Source: Natronoplasma sp964602715
GTDB lineage: Archaea > Thermoplasmatota > Thermoplasmata > Halarchaeoplasmatales > Halarchaeoplasmataceae
NCBI GenBank assembly: GCA_964602715.1
Contig: CAZRSB010000008.1
Coordinates: 1-58,280 of the forward strand
Length of the DNA: 58,280 nt
Direction: 5' to 3'
Both the position numbers and the translations under genes were made by a program. Below are positions 26,872-36,279 of this stretch, in pieces. Numbering within the stretch: position 1 is the stretch's first letter; the number at the start of each line of letters is the position of its first letter. The notes below the pieces were generated by a model that worked only from the letters and a program-made list of their open reading frames with translations, was not told where the DNA came from and ran no database searches.

Positions 26872-27435
26872 ATGAAGATAGACGTTGTAGATAACGGTGG
26901 TCAATGGACCCATAGGGAATGGAGATCATTGAAAGAGATCGGTGTAGATACAGAGATCGTATCAAATGATATAAAGTTTGAAAAAATAGAGGTAGATGGG
27001 CTTATACTATCGGGTGGAGCTCCACGGATAAGCGACGAAGACATGAAATTGGGAAGAACTTCTGATTATCTAGATAAAGCAGGATATCCTATATTAGGGA
27101 TATGTGTTGGGGCCCAATATATGGCTAGACATTTCGGAGGAAAAACAGGCAGTGCAGATTCACCGGAATATGGAGAAACAAAGGTGAATATAATCGAAAA
27201 GGATCGATTATTCAAAAGTTTACCAGACTCATTCGTTGCTTGGGAATCTCACAATGATGAGATAAAAGAATTAGGTGATGATCTAAAACTTTTAGCCTCC
27301 TCTGATTATTGTCCTGTTCAAGCTTTTAGGCACAAGAAGAAAGATTTCTATGGTGTTCAGTTTCATCCAGAAGTGGAACATACCGAATACGGTCAAAAGA
27401 TCTTCAAAAATTTCGTTGATATCTGTAGAGGTTGA
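26872..27435 (+). CDS. guaA: GMP synthase, glutaminase subunit A
   Basis: Stand-alone class I glutamine amidotransferase of the two-subunit archaeal GMP synthase. It supplies ammonia to a separate ATP-pyrophosphatase subunit not found in this window. Motifs: VVDNGGQWTHREWRSL at the N-terminus, ILSGGAPRI, the nucleophile in LGICVGAQYMARHFGG and the His-Glu dyad in GVQFHPEVEHTEYG. 187 residues from the ATG 2 nt after the pyrG stop (a GTG at 26869 is also in frame). Confidence 0.93.
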   Translation: MKIDVVDNGGQWTHREWRSLKEIGVDTEIVSNDIKFEKIEVDGLILSGGAPRISDEDMKLGRTSDYLDKAGYPILGICVGAQYMARHFGGKTGSADSPEYGETKVNIIEKDRLFKSLPDSFVAWESHNDEIKELGDDLKLLASSDYCPVQAFRHKKKDFYGVQFHPEVEHTEYGQKIFKNFVDICRG

Positions 27436-27520
27436 CCATCTAAAGGGGCTAAGATGGGCGATAGATTTAAAAAAGCATGCAGTTTATGGTAAACAAAAAC
27501 TTGAGAAAAAGTTGATAGAT

Positions 27521-28966
27521 ATGTGCGGTATAGTCGGTGTTTTAGGAACCAATAAGGCATCTTCTGAATTATATAATGGATTATATGCGATCCAGCATAG
27601 GGGCCAGAATGGAGCTGGAATGTACGTTGCTTCAGAAGAAAATACAAAACTTGTCAAAGGTAGAGGGCTAATAGATGAAGTTTTTGATAAGAAAACTCTA
27701 GGTTCCTTTGAAGGGAATTGGGGTATTGGGCATGTTAGATATCCTACGATAGGTTCGAATATAGAAATAGATGCCCAACCTTTCAAGGTGGAAGATCCGA
27801 TTGAGATAGGTATGGTCCATAATGGTAATATAGTTAATTATGATGAAATGGTAGAAAAATACGATCTTGACCTGAAATCTAGTTGTGATCTAGAGCTGAT
27901 ACTAAATGTGTTTGCTGAAGAATTGAAGAAAGAAGATGAAATAGACAGAGATGCATTGTTTTCATCTGCAGAGAGATGTATGGAGAATTTGAATGGTAGT
28001 TATTCTGTAATCACTTTGATCCCAGGATTTGGTCTTTTTATATTTAGAGATCCTAGAGGTATAAGGCCTTTTGTTCTAGGTAAAAGAGTAAATCTAGACG
28101 GGACTAGTTTCGCTCTGGCATCAGAAAATACGGTATTAGATATTTTAGGATACAAGGTCCTTAGAGATATTACGCCTGGAGAGGCAATACTCATAGATGA
28201 AGATAAGTCATATCTTTCGAGACAGATCAAAAATGTGTTACCTAAACATTGTATGTTTGAATGGGTCTATTTTGCTAGAACGGATTCAACTATCGAAAGG
28301 ATAAATGTTTATGAGGCTAGATTTAGATTGGGCAGGGAACTAGCTAAAGTGTGGAAAAATACTCCTCATAAATTAGACGTGGTTGTTCCAGTCCCTGATA
28401 CTGCAAGAACATATGCATTAGCTCTAGCAGAAGAACTCAAGATTCCTTACAGGGAAGGGTTGATGCGAAATAGATATGTTGGGAGGACTTTTATCATGCC
28501 TGATCAGACTTCAAGGGAAACAGCTGTTAAGACCAAATTAAATCCGATCATTGAAGAGGTGAAAGGAAAGAAAGTAGGCTTAGTCGATGACAGTATAGTA
28601 AGGGGAACAACTTCAAAAAAATTAGTCAATCTGATGAGGAAAGCAGGGGCAGAAGAGGTTCATTTCTTAGTGGGATGCCCACCTATTGTATCTCCTTGTT
28701 ATTATGGTATAGATATACCTACTAAGGAAGAGCTAAAAGCCGCATCTAACTCTATTGAAGAGATAAGAAAAGAGATAGGGGCGGATTCACTAACATACCA
28801 GAATATAGATGGTTTGGTAAGAGGACTTACAAAAGAGAAAGAAGAATTGTGTTTAGCTTGTCTAGACGAAAATTATCCCACTAAAGTCAGAGAAGATATA
28901 CGAGAGTATTTTGAGGAGATGAGAAAAGAGTCTAGGGAAAAAATATCTCAGGAGAGTAATACATAG
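27521..28966 (+). CDS. purF: amidophosphoribosyltransferase
   Basis: First committed step of purine synthesis. The ATG at 27521 places Cys as residue 2 (MCGIVGVLG), the N-terminal nucleophile of class II glutaminases after Met removal, so the longer frame from 27350 is rejected. The PRPP site is GLVDDSIVRGTTSKKLV. Cys residues in HCMFEWVYF, VSPCYYGID and LCLACLDE match the 4Fe-4S ligands of the Bacillus-type enzyme, suggesting an oxygen-sensitive cluster. 481 residues. Convergent with purA, 8 nt apart. Confidence 0.94.
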   Translation: MCGIVGVLGTNKASSELYNGLYAIQHRGQNGAGMYVASEENTKLVKGRGLIDEVFDKKTLGSFEGNWGIGHVRYPTIGSNIEIDAQPFKVEDPIEIGMVHNGNIVNYDEMVEKYDLDLKSSCDLELILNVFAEELKKEDEIDRDALFSSAERCMENLNGSYSVITLIPGFGLFIFRDPRGIRPFVLGKRVNLDGTSFALASENTVLDILGYKVLRDITPGEAILIDEDKSYLSRQIKNVLPKHCMFEWVYFARTDSTIERINVYEARFRLGRELAKVWKNTPHKLDVVVPVPDTARTYALALAEELKIPYREGLMRNRYVGRTFIMPDQTSRETAVKTKLNPIIEEVKGKKVGLVDDSIVRGTTSKKLVNLMRKAGAEEVHFLVGCPPIVSPCYYGIDIPTKEELKAASNSIEEIRKEIGADSLTYQNIDGLVRGLTKEKEELCLACLDENYPTKVREDIREYFEEMRKESREKISQESNT

Positions 28967-28974
28967 ATGTAAGT

Positions 28975-30276
28975 TTAACTTAAATCTGAACAACTCTCTA
29001 TTTCTATCGTCTGTTTTCTTTTAGGCCCTATAGAAATATGTGAGATAGGTATTTCTATGGTTTTTTCAATGTAATTCAAATATTTTTTCATGTTTTCTGG
29101 AATAGATTCATATCCCTGTTGAGCTATGTCATCCCAATCCTGCTCTTTCCAACCGGGGAATTTCTTATAAAAAGGCTCGTATTCATACAGTCTTTCTATC
29201 TTTGCTGGAAATTTATCTATTTTTTTATCTTCGAACTTATAGTATGTACAGACTTTGATCTCATCCAATCCTGCTAGAACATCTAGATTGGTCACAGCCA
29301 ATTCAGTGAGAGAATTAACTCGTTTTGAATATTCTATCATCACTAGATCGAGCCAGCCTACCCTTCTAGGTCTTCCTGTTGTAGTACCATATTCCCCGCC
29401 TTTATCCCTTATATATTCCCCTGTTTCATCTTTAAGTTCAGAAGGGAACGGTCCTGTACCTACTCTTGAAGTATAGGCCTTCACTATACCTATTACAGAA
29501 TTCAACTTCAGTGGTCCTATACCTGCTCCTATTGAGGCAGCACCTGAGATTGTGTTTGATGAAGTTGTATATGGATAGACACCGTGGTCGACATCGAGAT
29601 GAGTTCCTTGGGCCCCCTCAAACAGTATATCTTTTTCTTTTTTGAAAGCCTCATCAAGCATTATTGAGACATCTTGTACGTAACTTTTTAATTTTTTTCC
29701 GTATTTTACATATTTATTCGTTAACTCATCTACATCCCAATTCTTATCTTCATCGAATGCTTTGAATATCTTATTTTTTATTGGAACTACTGTTTCTAAC
29801 TTCTGTCTAAGAGCACTTTCATTGTAAAGATCAGCCACTCTAAGTCCAAAACGAGCTGCTTTGTCTGAATAACACGGCCCTATTCCTTTTTTAGTAGTTC
29901 CTGCCTTTAGACCTTTTTTTAATTTTTCCTCAAGTTCATCCATAGCTTTGTGATAAGGCATGATTAAAGAAGCCCTATCAGAAAGTACCAGGTTGGAAGT
30001 ATCGATCCCACTATTTTCTATTTTTTCTATTTCATCTAATAGAACTTTTGGATCTACTACTACTCCATTTCCTATAACGGCTTTTTTGTCTGCCCTCAAT
30101 ATCCCAGATGGTAGTAGGTGTAATTTAAATGTATCATCATCTAATTTTATTGTATGACCCGCATTGTTCCCTCCTTGAAATCGAACTATTATATCTGATC
30201 TATCTGCGTAGTAATCTGTTATCTTACCTTTGCCTTCATCACCCCATTGAGCACCTATTATAACAACTGAACTCAT
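28975..30276 (-). CDS. purA: adenylosuccinate synthetase
   Basis: GTP-dependent step from IMP to adenylosuccinate. The signature GAQWGDEGKGKITD is at residues 8-21, followed by NNAGHTI and the GTTKKGIGPCYSDKAAR segment. The C-terminal half contains TTTGRPRRVGWLD and the base-binding region. ATG at 30276 gives MSSVVIIGAQWG, fitting the family better than the extended start at 30300. 433 residues. Confidence 0.94.
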   Translation of the reverse strand: MSSVVIIGAQWGDEGKGKITDYYADRSDIIVRFQGGNNAGHTIKLDDDTFKLHLLPSGILRADKKAVIGNGVVVDPKVLLDEIEKIENSGIDTSNLVLSDRASLIMPYHKAMDELEEKLKKGLKAGTTKKGIGPCYSDKAARFGLRVADLYNESALRQKLETVVPIKNKIFKAFDEDKNWDVDELTNKYVKYGKKLKSYVQDVSIMLDEAFKKEKDILFEGAQGTHLDVDHGVYPYTTSSNTISGAASIGAGIGPLKLNSVIGIVKAYTSRVGTGPFPSELKDETGEYIRDKGGEYGTTTGRPRRVGWLDLVMIEYSKRVNSLTELAVTNLDVLAGLDEIKVCTYYKFEDKKIDKFPAKIERLYEYEPFYKKFPGWKEQDWDDIAQQGYESIPENMKKYLNYIEKTIEIPISHISIGPKRKQTIEIESCSDLS

Positions 30277-30328
30277 CGTAACGTATCTGAGAAGGTCCAT
30301 AGATATTTAATTTTTTTTATCCAAGTTT

Positions 30329-31642
30329 TTAATCTCTTATTGTCTTTTTCTTCCATTTTCCTGTAAGGAAATAAACATAGGATACTACTGCCGCTATTGG
30401 ATTACTCAGAGCCATCCCGATCCAAACACCTAAGATCCCCATATCAAAGCCTATACCTATTAATGGTAAAGAGGGTAAAGCGAGCAGAGCTGATAAGAAA
30501 AGACGGAGACCCCATATTCTCAGTAATTCAAGAGCCATGGCAGGGATAGTATGTCCTGTTCCTCTATAACTAGAATCGAAAATCCTGAAGATACCAAAGA
30601 ATGCTATGGATATCGAATATATGGCAAGGTATCTTGCTCCTTCTTCGATCACAGGTGCTTCATCTATAAATATTGTCATTATGCCAGTTCTAAACAGGAT
30701 TATAAAAGCGGCAACAGAGAACATCATTATTGAAGAGACCATGATAGCTTTTTTGACAATTGTTTCCGCTCTTTTAGTCTTCTCAGCTCCAACGTTCTGA
30801 CCTACCATTGACATCGAGGCATCGGCAAAACCCCAAATAGCTATGGTGATCACATGTAATATTCTCCTACCTATACCATATGCGGCAACAGGAGTTTCTC
30901 CGAAGATCGCTACTAGAGAAAATAAAATGGTGAATGCAATAGCAGTCATTATCCTAGCTACGGTTGCTGGAGCGCCTATAGTTATGATTTGTTTGATCCA
31001 TCTTAGTTTGAGTCTCAAACTTTTTAGACTCAACTTTACATCTACTCTATCATTAAAAAGTAGATAGATACCTACTAAACCAGCAGTAACTCTTGAAAGT
31101 GAAGTAGCTGTAGCGGCACCTGTGACTCCCAATTCAGGGAAAAACCCGATACCAAAAATCAGGAGAGGGTCTAAGACTAAGTTAACAACTACAAAAACGA
31201 TTTTGATTAGAACGGGAGTGACCATATCTCCCATCCCCTTCAGTAAGAATCTAAATGCGGTATAAGAATATATAAAAGGCATGCTTAGAAGTACTATCCT
31301 AAGATATGAAACCGCTAGAGGATAGACATCAGGGGGCGTTTGTACCCATTTTAATACATGTGGAGCAAGTATGAATCCACCGACGGTAAAGATTATGCTA
31401 ATTATGATTAGGAAACTAAATACTTGTCCAGCAGCTTCGTTTGCTTTACGTTTATTTCCTGCTCCCATATGTTGAGCTACCAGTGCTACTCCTGCTGTAG
31501 CTAGTCCCATGCCCGCAGAGATGAAAACAAACAGTATAGGCCAGGCAGCCGTTGGTGCCCCAACCTCTGTAGCACCTAGTTGACCGAGAAAAAAAGTGTC
31601 TACAATATTGAAAGAAACATGTAGAGAGCTTGAAACCATCAC
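30329..31642 (-). CDS. MATE-family efflux transporter, 5' end unclear
   Basis: Multidrug/organic cation antiporter with about 11-12 transmembrane helices and the MATE signature VDTFFLGQLGATEVGAPTAAWP. The annotated start (GTG-ATG) falls in the middle of the first transmembrane helix. The same frame stays open for 52 codons upstream and encodes a typical MATE N-terminus (RREDILNGPIIKTILVLALP) but has no ATG, GTG or TTG there. So either a rare ATA/ATT codon starts translation or the 5' end has been damaged. The rest of the 437-residue frame is intact. Confidence 0.82.
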   Translation of the reverse strand: MMVSSSLHVSFNIVDTFFLGQLGATEVGAPTAAWPILFVFISAGMGLATAGVALVAQHMGAGNKRKANEAAGQVFSFLIIISIIFTVGGFILAPHVLKWVQTPPDVYPLAVSYLRIVLLSMPFIYSYTAFRFLLKGMGDMVTPVLIKIVFVVVNLVLDPLLIFGIGFFPELGVTGAATATSLSRVTAGLVGIYLLFNDRVDVKLSLKSLRLKLRWIKQIITIGAPATVARIMTAIAFTILFSLVAIFGETPVAAYGIGRRILHVITIAIWGFADASMSMVGQNVGAEKTKRAETIVKKAIMVSSIMMFSVAAFIILFRTGIMTIFIDEAPVIEEGARYLAIYSISIAFFGIFRIFDSSYRGTGHTIPAMALELLRIWGLRLFLSALLALPSLPLIGIGFDMGILGVWIGMALSNPIAAVVSYVYFLTGKWKKKTIRD

Positions 31643-31906
31643 TGGAAGTGCTAGAACTAAGATGGTCTTTATTATAGGTCCATTAAGTATGTCTTCCCTT
31701 CTTTGTTCTGCAGATTTTATGAATATGCTTTTTATCTTGTGATAACTGAATTTACTTGAGATAATATCACTGACTTGAAGTTGTGAGAGAGAGGGTGATT
31801 AAAATTTTTTATTGCTTTGTACTAGTTCCTTGACGTTTTCAAAAACTAAATTCACTAAAGATGGTTGATAAACAGGTCTAAATAGAAGGAAAAACAAGAA
31901 GAATAT

Positions 31907-32584
31907 ATGAAAAGAAGTTTTTCTCCTTCTGAGAAATTGACTACAGGAGATGTCCCAGAGATCGATAAAAAAAAGGTGAAAGAAAGAGAAATAGCCCTAT
32001 TTTCTTTAGGTTGCTTTTGGGGACCAGATGCTTTATTTGGTTCTCTCTCCGGGATTTTGAGGACTGAAGTAGGATATGCAGGAGGAAAGAAAAAAAAACC
32101 CACTTATAGGGATCTGGGAGATCATACTGAATCTATTCGTATAGAATATAATCCTGATGAGATAACCTATAAAGATCTCTTGGATAATTTTTGGAGATCT
32201 CATGACCCTACTCGAATAAGAGAGAAACAATACAGATCCATGATATTTCACTATTGTGAGAAACAGAAAATATTAGCTCAACAGAGTAAGGATGTTGTTA
32301 ATAAAGAGCCCAGAACAGTAATAAAGGCGTATAGAAACTTCTATCCTGCTGAGGACTATCATCAAAAATATCATCTTTCGAAGAATAAGGCGCTCAATTA
32401 TGCATTTAGAAGTTTATATCCCGAGATGTCTGACTATATCGGTTCCACTGCAGTAGCTCGAGTTAATGGCTATGTTGCCGGTCATGGAACCATCAACTCT
32501 AAAGAAGAACTTGAAAGATTAGGACTTACTGAAGAAGGCTGTAAATTACTCTATAATATCTGGAATAAATCTAGAGGAAGTTGA
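31907..32584 (+). CDS. msrA: peptide methionine-S-sulfoxide reductase MsrA
   Basis: Repairs the S epimer of methionine sulfoxide. The active-site motif GCFWGPDALFG is near residues 35-45 and the substrate loop GYAGGKKKKPTYRD follows. A Glu/Asp pair lies in the TESIRIEYNPDEITY region. 225 residues, with an N-terminal charged extension of about 28. Resolving cysteines at the C-terminus are sparse (EEGCKLL). Four nt separate it from msrB. Confidence 0.9.
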   Translation: MKRSFSPSEKLTTGDVPEIDKKKVKEREIALFSLGCFWGPDALFGSLSGILRTEVGYAGGKKKKPTYRDLGDHTESIRIEYNPDEITYKDLLDNFWRSHDPTRIREKQYRSMIFHYCEKQKILAQQSKDVVNKEPRTVIKAYRNFYPAEDYHQKYHLSKNKALNYAFRSLYPEMSDYIGSTAVARVNGYVAGHGTINSKEELERLGLTEEGCKLLYNIWNKSRGS

Positions 32585-32588
32585 TATC

Positions 32589-33029
32589 ATGGAAGAAAAT
32601 GTAGAAAAGCCCACAAAGGATGAACTCAAAAGAAAGTTAACTCCTATAGAATATAAAGTCACGCAAGAAAAAGGGACTGAGCCAGCTTTTAAGAACGAAT
32701 ATTGGGATAATGAAAAAGAAGGAATATATGTCGATATTGTATCTGGAGAGGTCTTATTCAGTTCTAAAGATAAGTTCAAATCCGGAAGCGGATGGCCCAG
32801 TTTCACAAAACCCTTAAATCCTGACAATATAGTGACGCAAAAGGAGAGCGCTTTAGATACTAGAACGGAGGTAAAGAGTAAAAATGCAGGTTCACATTTA
32901 GGTCATCTCTTTGATGATGGACCACCACCTACAGGGAAACGCTATTGTATAAATTCAGCCGCTCTAAAGTTCATACCAAAAGAAAAAATGGAAGAGAAAG
33001 GATATGGGAGATATCTTTCTCTGTTTTGA
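32589..33029 (+). CDS. msrB: peptide methionine-R-sulfoxide reductase MsrB, zinc-less form
   Basis: Repairs the R epimer. SGSGWPSFTKPL, GSHLGHLFDDGPPPTGKRYC and the catalytic Cys in RYCINSAALKF are diagnostic. It is the only Cys in the 146 residues: the two CxxC pairs that bind zinc in many MsrB proteins are absent (VDIVSGEVLFSS), and so is an upstream resolving Cys, so recycling must use an external thiol. It forms an operon with msrA, as in bacteria. Confidence 0.9.
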   Translation: MEENVEKPTKDELKRKLTPIEYKVTQEKGTEPAFKNEYWDNEKEGIYVDIVSGEVLFSSKDKFKSGSGWPSFTKPLNPDNIVTQKESALDTRTEVKSKNAGSHLGHLFDDGPPPTGKRYCINSAALKFIPKEKMEEKGYGRYLSLF

Positions 33030-33040
33030 GAGAGACATAT

Positions 33041-34186
33041 CTATAATTTTTTTGCCATATCTGTTTTTTCCCAGGTAAATTCAGGTTCCTTTCTTCCGAA
33101 ATGACCATAGGCGGCAGTTTTATTATAAATAGGCCTTAGCAGGTCAAGATGTTCTATTATTCCTGCTGGTTTCAGTGGGAATTTTTCTCTTACTAGTGAT
33201 TCAATATCTTTTTCTTTGATCCCATTAGTCCCATAAGTGTTGATTAGAATACTTGTCGGTTCAGGAACACCTATAGCGTAACTAAGCTGCACTTCACATT
33301 TATTGGCAAGATCCGCCGCCACAATATTTTTAGCTATATACCTTGCCATATAGGTCCCAGATCTATCTACTTTAGATGGGTCCTTTCCAGAGAAACAACC
33401 ACCGCCATGACTACCATGACCACCGTAGCTATCCACTATTATCTTTCTTCCAGTAAGACCAGTATCTGCTTGTGGTCCTCCTATCACGAATCTTCCGGTT
33501 GCGTTTATGTTGTAGGTTGTTTCTTCATCTACGAGATCACCGCATACTGGATTAATAACCTCTTTCTTTATATCTTCCCTTAACTCATCAATATCAATGT
33601 CTGGATCGTGTTGAGCAGCTAGCACTATGTCGTCTATCCTTTTTGCTTCAGTTCCTTTATACTCTACAGTTACCTGGGACTTTCCATCAGGTCTGAGGTA
33701 ATCAAGGATGTTCGTCTCTCTAACTTTCTTGAGCCTTTTTGCGAGTTCATGAGCTAATACTATAGGAATAGGCATCATCTCCTCGGTTTCATCGGTGGCA
33801 TATCCGTACATTATACCCTGATCACCTGCGCCCTGTTTTTCTTTTTCAACTCCTCTAGCGATATCTGGACTTTGTGAATGGAGTCCTGTCATTACTCCAC
33901 ATGATTCCGCATCAAATCCATATTCTGGTTTGGTATAACCTATATTTTCGATGGTCTGTCTCACAACATCGTTAACGTCGACATAAGCTTCGCTAGTTAC
34001 TTCACCTGCTATGAAAGCGAGGCCGTTAGTCAATATTGTTTCACATGCCACTTTAGATTTAGGATCTTTTTCAATCAGATTGTCTAATATAGAATCACTG
34101 ATTTTATCTGCCATCTTATCAGGATGGCCCTCTGTCACGGATTCAGAGGTTAAGTAATAGTTTCTATCTCTTTTTCTTCGTCTCAT
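33041..34186 (-). CDS. metK: S-adenosylmethionine synthetase, bacterial type
   Basis: Makes SAM from ATP and methionine. The sequence follows the bacterial/eukaryotic MAT family: LTSESVTEGHPDKMADKISD, GAGDQGIMYGYATDET, the P-loop-like YGGHGSHGGGCFSGKDPSKVDRS and ARYIAKNIVAADLA. Most archaea use a different, highly divergent MAT. ATG at 34186 (MRRRKRDRNYYL) lies about 30 nt from a TATA box and is preferred over 34207; leaderless transcript likely. 381 residues. Divergent from an HTH-CBS regulator. Confidence 0.93.
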   Translation of the reverse strand: MRRRKRDRNYYLTSESVTEGHPDKMADKISDSILDNLIEKDPKSKVACETILTNGLAFIAGEVTSEAYVDVNDVVRQTIENIGYTKPEYGFDAESCGVMTGLHSQSPDIARGVEKEKQGAGDQGIMYGYATDETEEMMPIPIVLAHELAKRLKKVRETNILDYLRPDGKSQVTVEYKGTEAKRIDDIVLAAQHDPDIDIDELREDIKKEVINPVCGDLVDEETTYNINATGRFVIGGPQADTGLTGRKIIVDSYGGHGSHGGGCFSGKDPSKVDRSGTYMARYIAKNIVAADLANKCEVQLSYAIGVPEPTSILINTYGTNGIKEKDIESLVREKFPLKPAGIIEHLDLLRPIYNKTAAYGHFGRKEPEFTWEKTDMAKKL

Positions 34187-34200
34187 TTTTCCACGATACC

Positions 34201-34237
34201 ACGTCATAAGGTCAAATTTTATATATTTTCTTGACGT
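34201..34237. promoter_or_regulatory. divergent metK / HTH-CBS promoter with a 6-bp inverted repeat
   Basis: ACGTCA at 34201-34206 and TGACGT at 34232-34237 are exact reverse complements and flank the AT-rich TATA region TTTTATATATTTT at about 34217-34229. The symmetrical placement around a shared promoter is what an autoregulatory operator would look like; the binding protein is not shown. Candidate ligand of this site is the adjacent HTH-CBS protein. Confidence 0.4.
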
Positions 34238-34249
34238 TTTGGCTCAAAA

Positions 34250-34795
34250 ATGAGGCAAAAAATGTTACCGGATTACGAAAGATTGATCAAGACTATTAGA
34301 TCTGAACGCAATCGGCTAAATTTATCTCAAAGAGAGTTAGCTGATAAAGCAGGAGTCTCAAAATCTGTTTTAGGAAAATTAGAGAGGAAGGAACACGTTC
34401 CGAATTACAAGAATGTTAAAGCGATCTATGATATCATCGAAAAAGAACGTGACAGTGAAAAAAAGTGTGCGAAAGAATTCATGAATGAAGAGATAATATC
34501 GATCAAACCAGAAGATACTATTGACGAGGCTGCTAAGTTGATGAATGAAAATGGTTTTTCTCAACTACCTGTCAAGAAAGATGGGGACTATCTAGGACTG
34601 ATTGTAAGTAATCAGTTGATCGATGTTGAAAATAGAGAATCGAAAGTTAGGGAATTGCCTTACATGTCACTTCCTGTAATACCTCATGATACACCGAAAG
34701 ATGATTTCGGGAGTTTATTGAAAAGCAATCAAGCTGTAATAGTTAAAAGAGGAAGGAACTATATCGGGTTGATAACGGCGTCTGATCTATTATAA
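34250..34795 (+). CDS. HTH-XRE transcription regulator with a CBS domain pair
   Basis: 181 residues. The N-terminal XRE helix-turn-helix covers about residues 10-62 (IRSERNRLNLSQRELADKAGVSKSVLGKLERKEHVPN). Two CBS motifs follow (about 75-120, MNEEIISIKPEDTIDEAAKLM, and 125-181), a pair that usually senses adenosyl ligands such as AMP, ATP or SAM. It is transcribed divergently from metK across 63 bp, so a SAM-responsive regulator of methionine/SAM metabolism is a reasonable but unproven idea. An in-frame ATG at 34262 is an alternative start. Confidence 0.85.
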   Translation: MRQKMLPDYERLIKTIRSERNRLNLSQRELADKAGVSKSVLGKLERKEHVPNYKNVKAIYDIIEKERDSEKKCAKEFMNEEIISIKPEDTIDEAAKLMNENGFSQLPVKKDGDYLGLIVSNQLIDVENRESKVRELPYMSLPVIPHDTPKDDFGSLLKSNQAVIVKRGRNYIGLITASDLL

Positions 34796-35036
34796 AAACA
34801 TACAAACACCTTTATAAATATTATACTTTCTTTTAATTTTGATACGGTTATACTTATCTCTAGTATGATAATGACTTTACCATATGGTATTTCAGTTACA
34901 TAAAAAAAGAAGGTTATTTTTTAATTGGATTTTTTCTACCTTTTGAATTTTGATAAAATATCGAGATAGGGCTAAATTTTATTTCATACGGAGCCTTCAA
35001 TATCAAACAGCATGTCAAAATCAGGAATGATTATCT

Positions 35037-36221
35037 ATGAGAACTGATAAATCAAACAGTTCTAAAATACTCATTTTTATTTTACTACTAATGGGTGCAT
35101 TTGGGGTGATGGGTGGTGGTCTAGTAGCTCCTGGTCTACCTACAATAGGATCTGCATTTGAAATAGGTGAAGAATATGAAGGTTTGGTTTTGAGTGTCTA
35201 CACACTTTCAGCAGCTATCAGTCTACCTCTTATAGGTTATTTGATAGATTATATAGGGCGTAGAAAAATAGGGATCGGGTGTTTACTCCTAGATGGTACT
35301 GCTGGTTTAGCAATAATCTTAGCTCCTGATTTTACGATATTATTAGTCTTGAGATTTATTCAGGGTATCGGTATCGCAGGGCTAGTACCAGTTGCTATGA
35401 CAGTTATCGGAGATATCTTTTCAGATAAGAAACGTTTGCAGGTCATGGGTTATCTTTCAGGTTCGATCTCACTCAGTGCTGCTGTCATACCACTTCTAGG
35501 AGGGGTATTGGCTTCAATAAACTGGAAGATGGTTTTTGCAGTTTATGGTTTTTCTTTCATTTTGGCAATTTTATTATACTTTAGATTACCAGAAACGCGC
35601 TCAAATAATGAAGATAGAAATGGAAACTATGAAAATTTTTTTCAGTATGAATCATCGTTATTTTCTGTATTAAAGATTAAAAAAATCAGAAATGTAATGA
35701 TCCACTCTTTTATACTCTATTTTTTGCTTTATGCTCTTGTCACTTACCTTCCGATATTTCTGGTTAGAATACATGGATTCGATGAAATATTCAACGGTGT
35801 AGCACTTTCCGGACAGGCCATTTTTTCAGCTTTGTTGGCTTCAAGAGCAGCTGAAATAGGCAATTTTTTGAATTGGAGACAAAGAGCCGGTATTGGATTT
35901 ATCCTGATCAGCGGCAGTTTCATTTTCCTACCTTTATGGCCTACAGGGAGCTACCTTATCAGTTTTAGTTTTATCATTTACGGTCTCGGAATGGGAATAG
36001 TTTCACCTACTATATATAATCGAGTTACATATCTTTCTCCAGGAAACTTAAAGGGATCAGTGATCTCGATTTTTAATACCATGAAATACATAGGTATGAC
36101 AGCCGCTCCTTTTTTAATCGGTCTCACTTTGATCTATTTTGAGCTTGAAGTGATTTTTATTGGAATTGGACTGATCAGTGCATTTTGGGCTATGTTAACT
36201 TTGGTTCCAGATTATTTTTGA
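35037..36221 (+). CDS. major facilitator superfamily transporter
   Basis: 394 residues, about 12 transmembrane helices. The N-terminal half has the MFS motif A-like loop GYLIDYIGRRKIGIG between helices 2 and 3 and RFIQGIGIAGLVPVAM in helix 4, which resembles drug:H+ antiporters and sugar transporters. Substrate unknown. The 242 bp upstream (34796-35036) is AT-rich with TTTATAAATA at about 34813 and no other gene. Confidence 0.82.
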   Translation: MRTDKSNSSKILIFILLLMGAFGVMGGGLVAPGLPTIGSAFEIGEEYEGLVLSVYTLSAAISLPLIGYLIDYIGRRKIGIGCLLLDGTAGLAIILAPDFTILLVLRFIQGIGIAGLVPVAMTVIGDIFSDKKRLQVMGYLSGSISLSAAVIPLLGGVLASINWKMVFAVYGFSFILAILLYFRLPETRSNNEDRNGNYENFFQYESSLFSVLKIKKIRNVMIHSFILYFLLYALVTYLPIFLVRIHGFDEIFNGVALSGQAIFSALLASRAAEIGNFLNWRQRAGIGFILISGSFIFLPLWPTGSYLISFSFIIYGLGMGIVSPTIYNRVTYLSPGNLKGSVISIFNTMKYIGMTAAPFLIGLTLIYFELEVIFIGIGLISAFWAMLTLVPDYF

Positions 36222-36279
36222 TTTGTAACAGGCAAAAATTGATATATCTTTTTAAGATATACAAACAAGGTTTGGGATT

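Noticed and set aside
27350..27520. N-terminal extension of PurF
   Set aside because: The catalytic Cys must be the first residue after Met; the extension overlaps guaA and would block the active site.
34187..34249. SAM riboswitch upstream of metK
   Set aside because: The leader is almost absent (leaderless start), so there is no room for an aptamer; a protein operator is more plausible.
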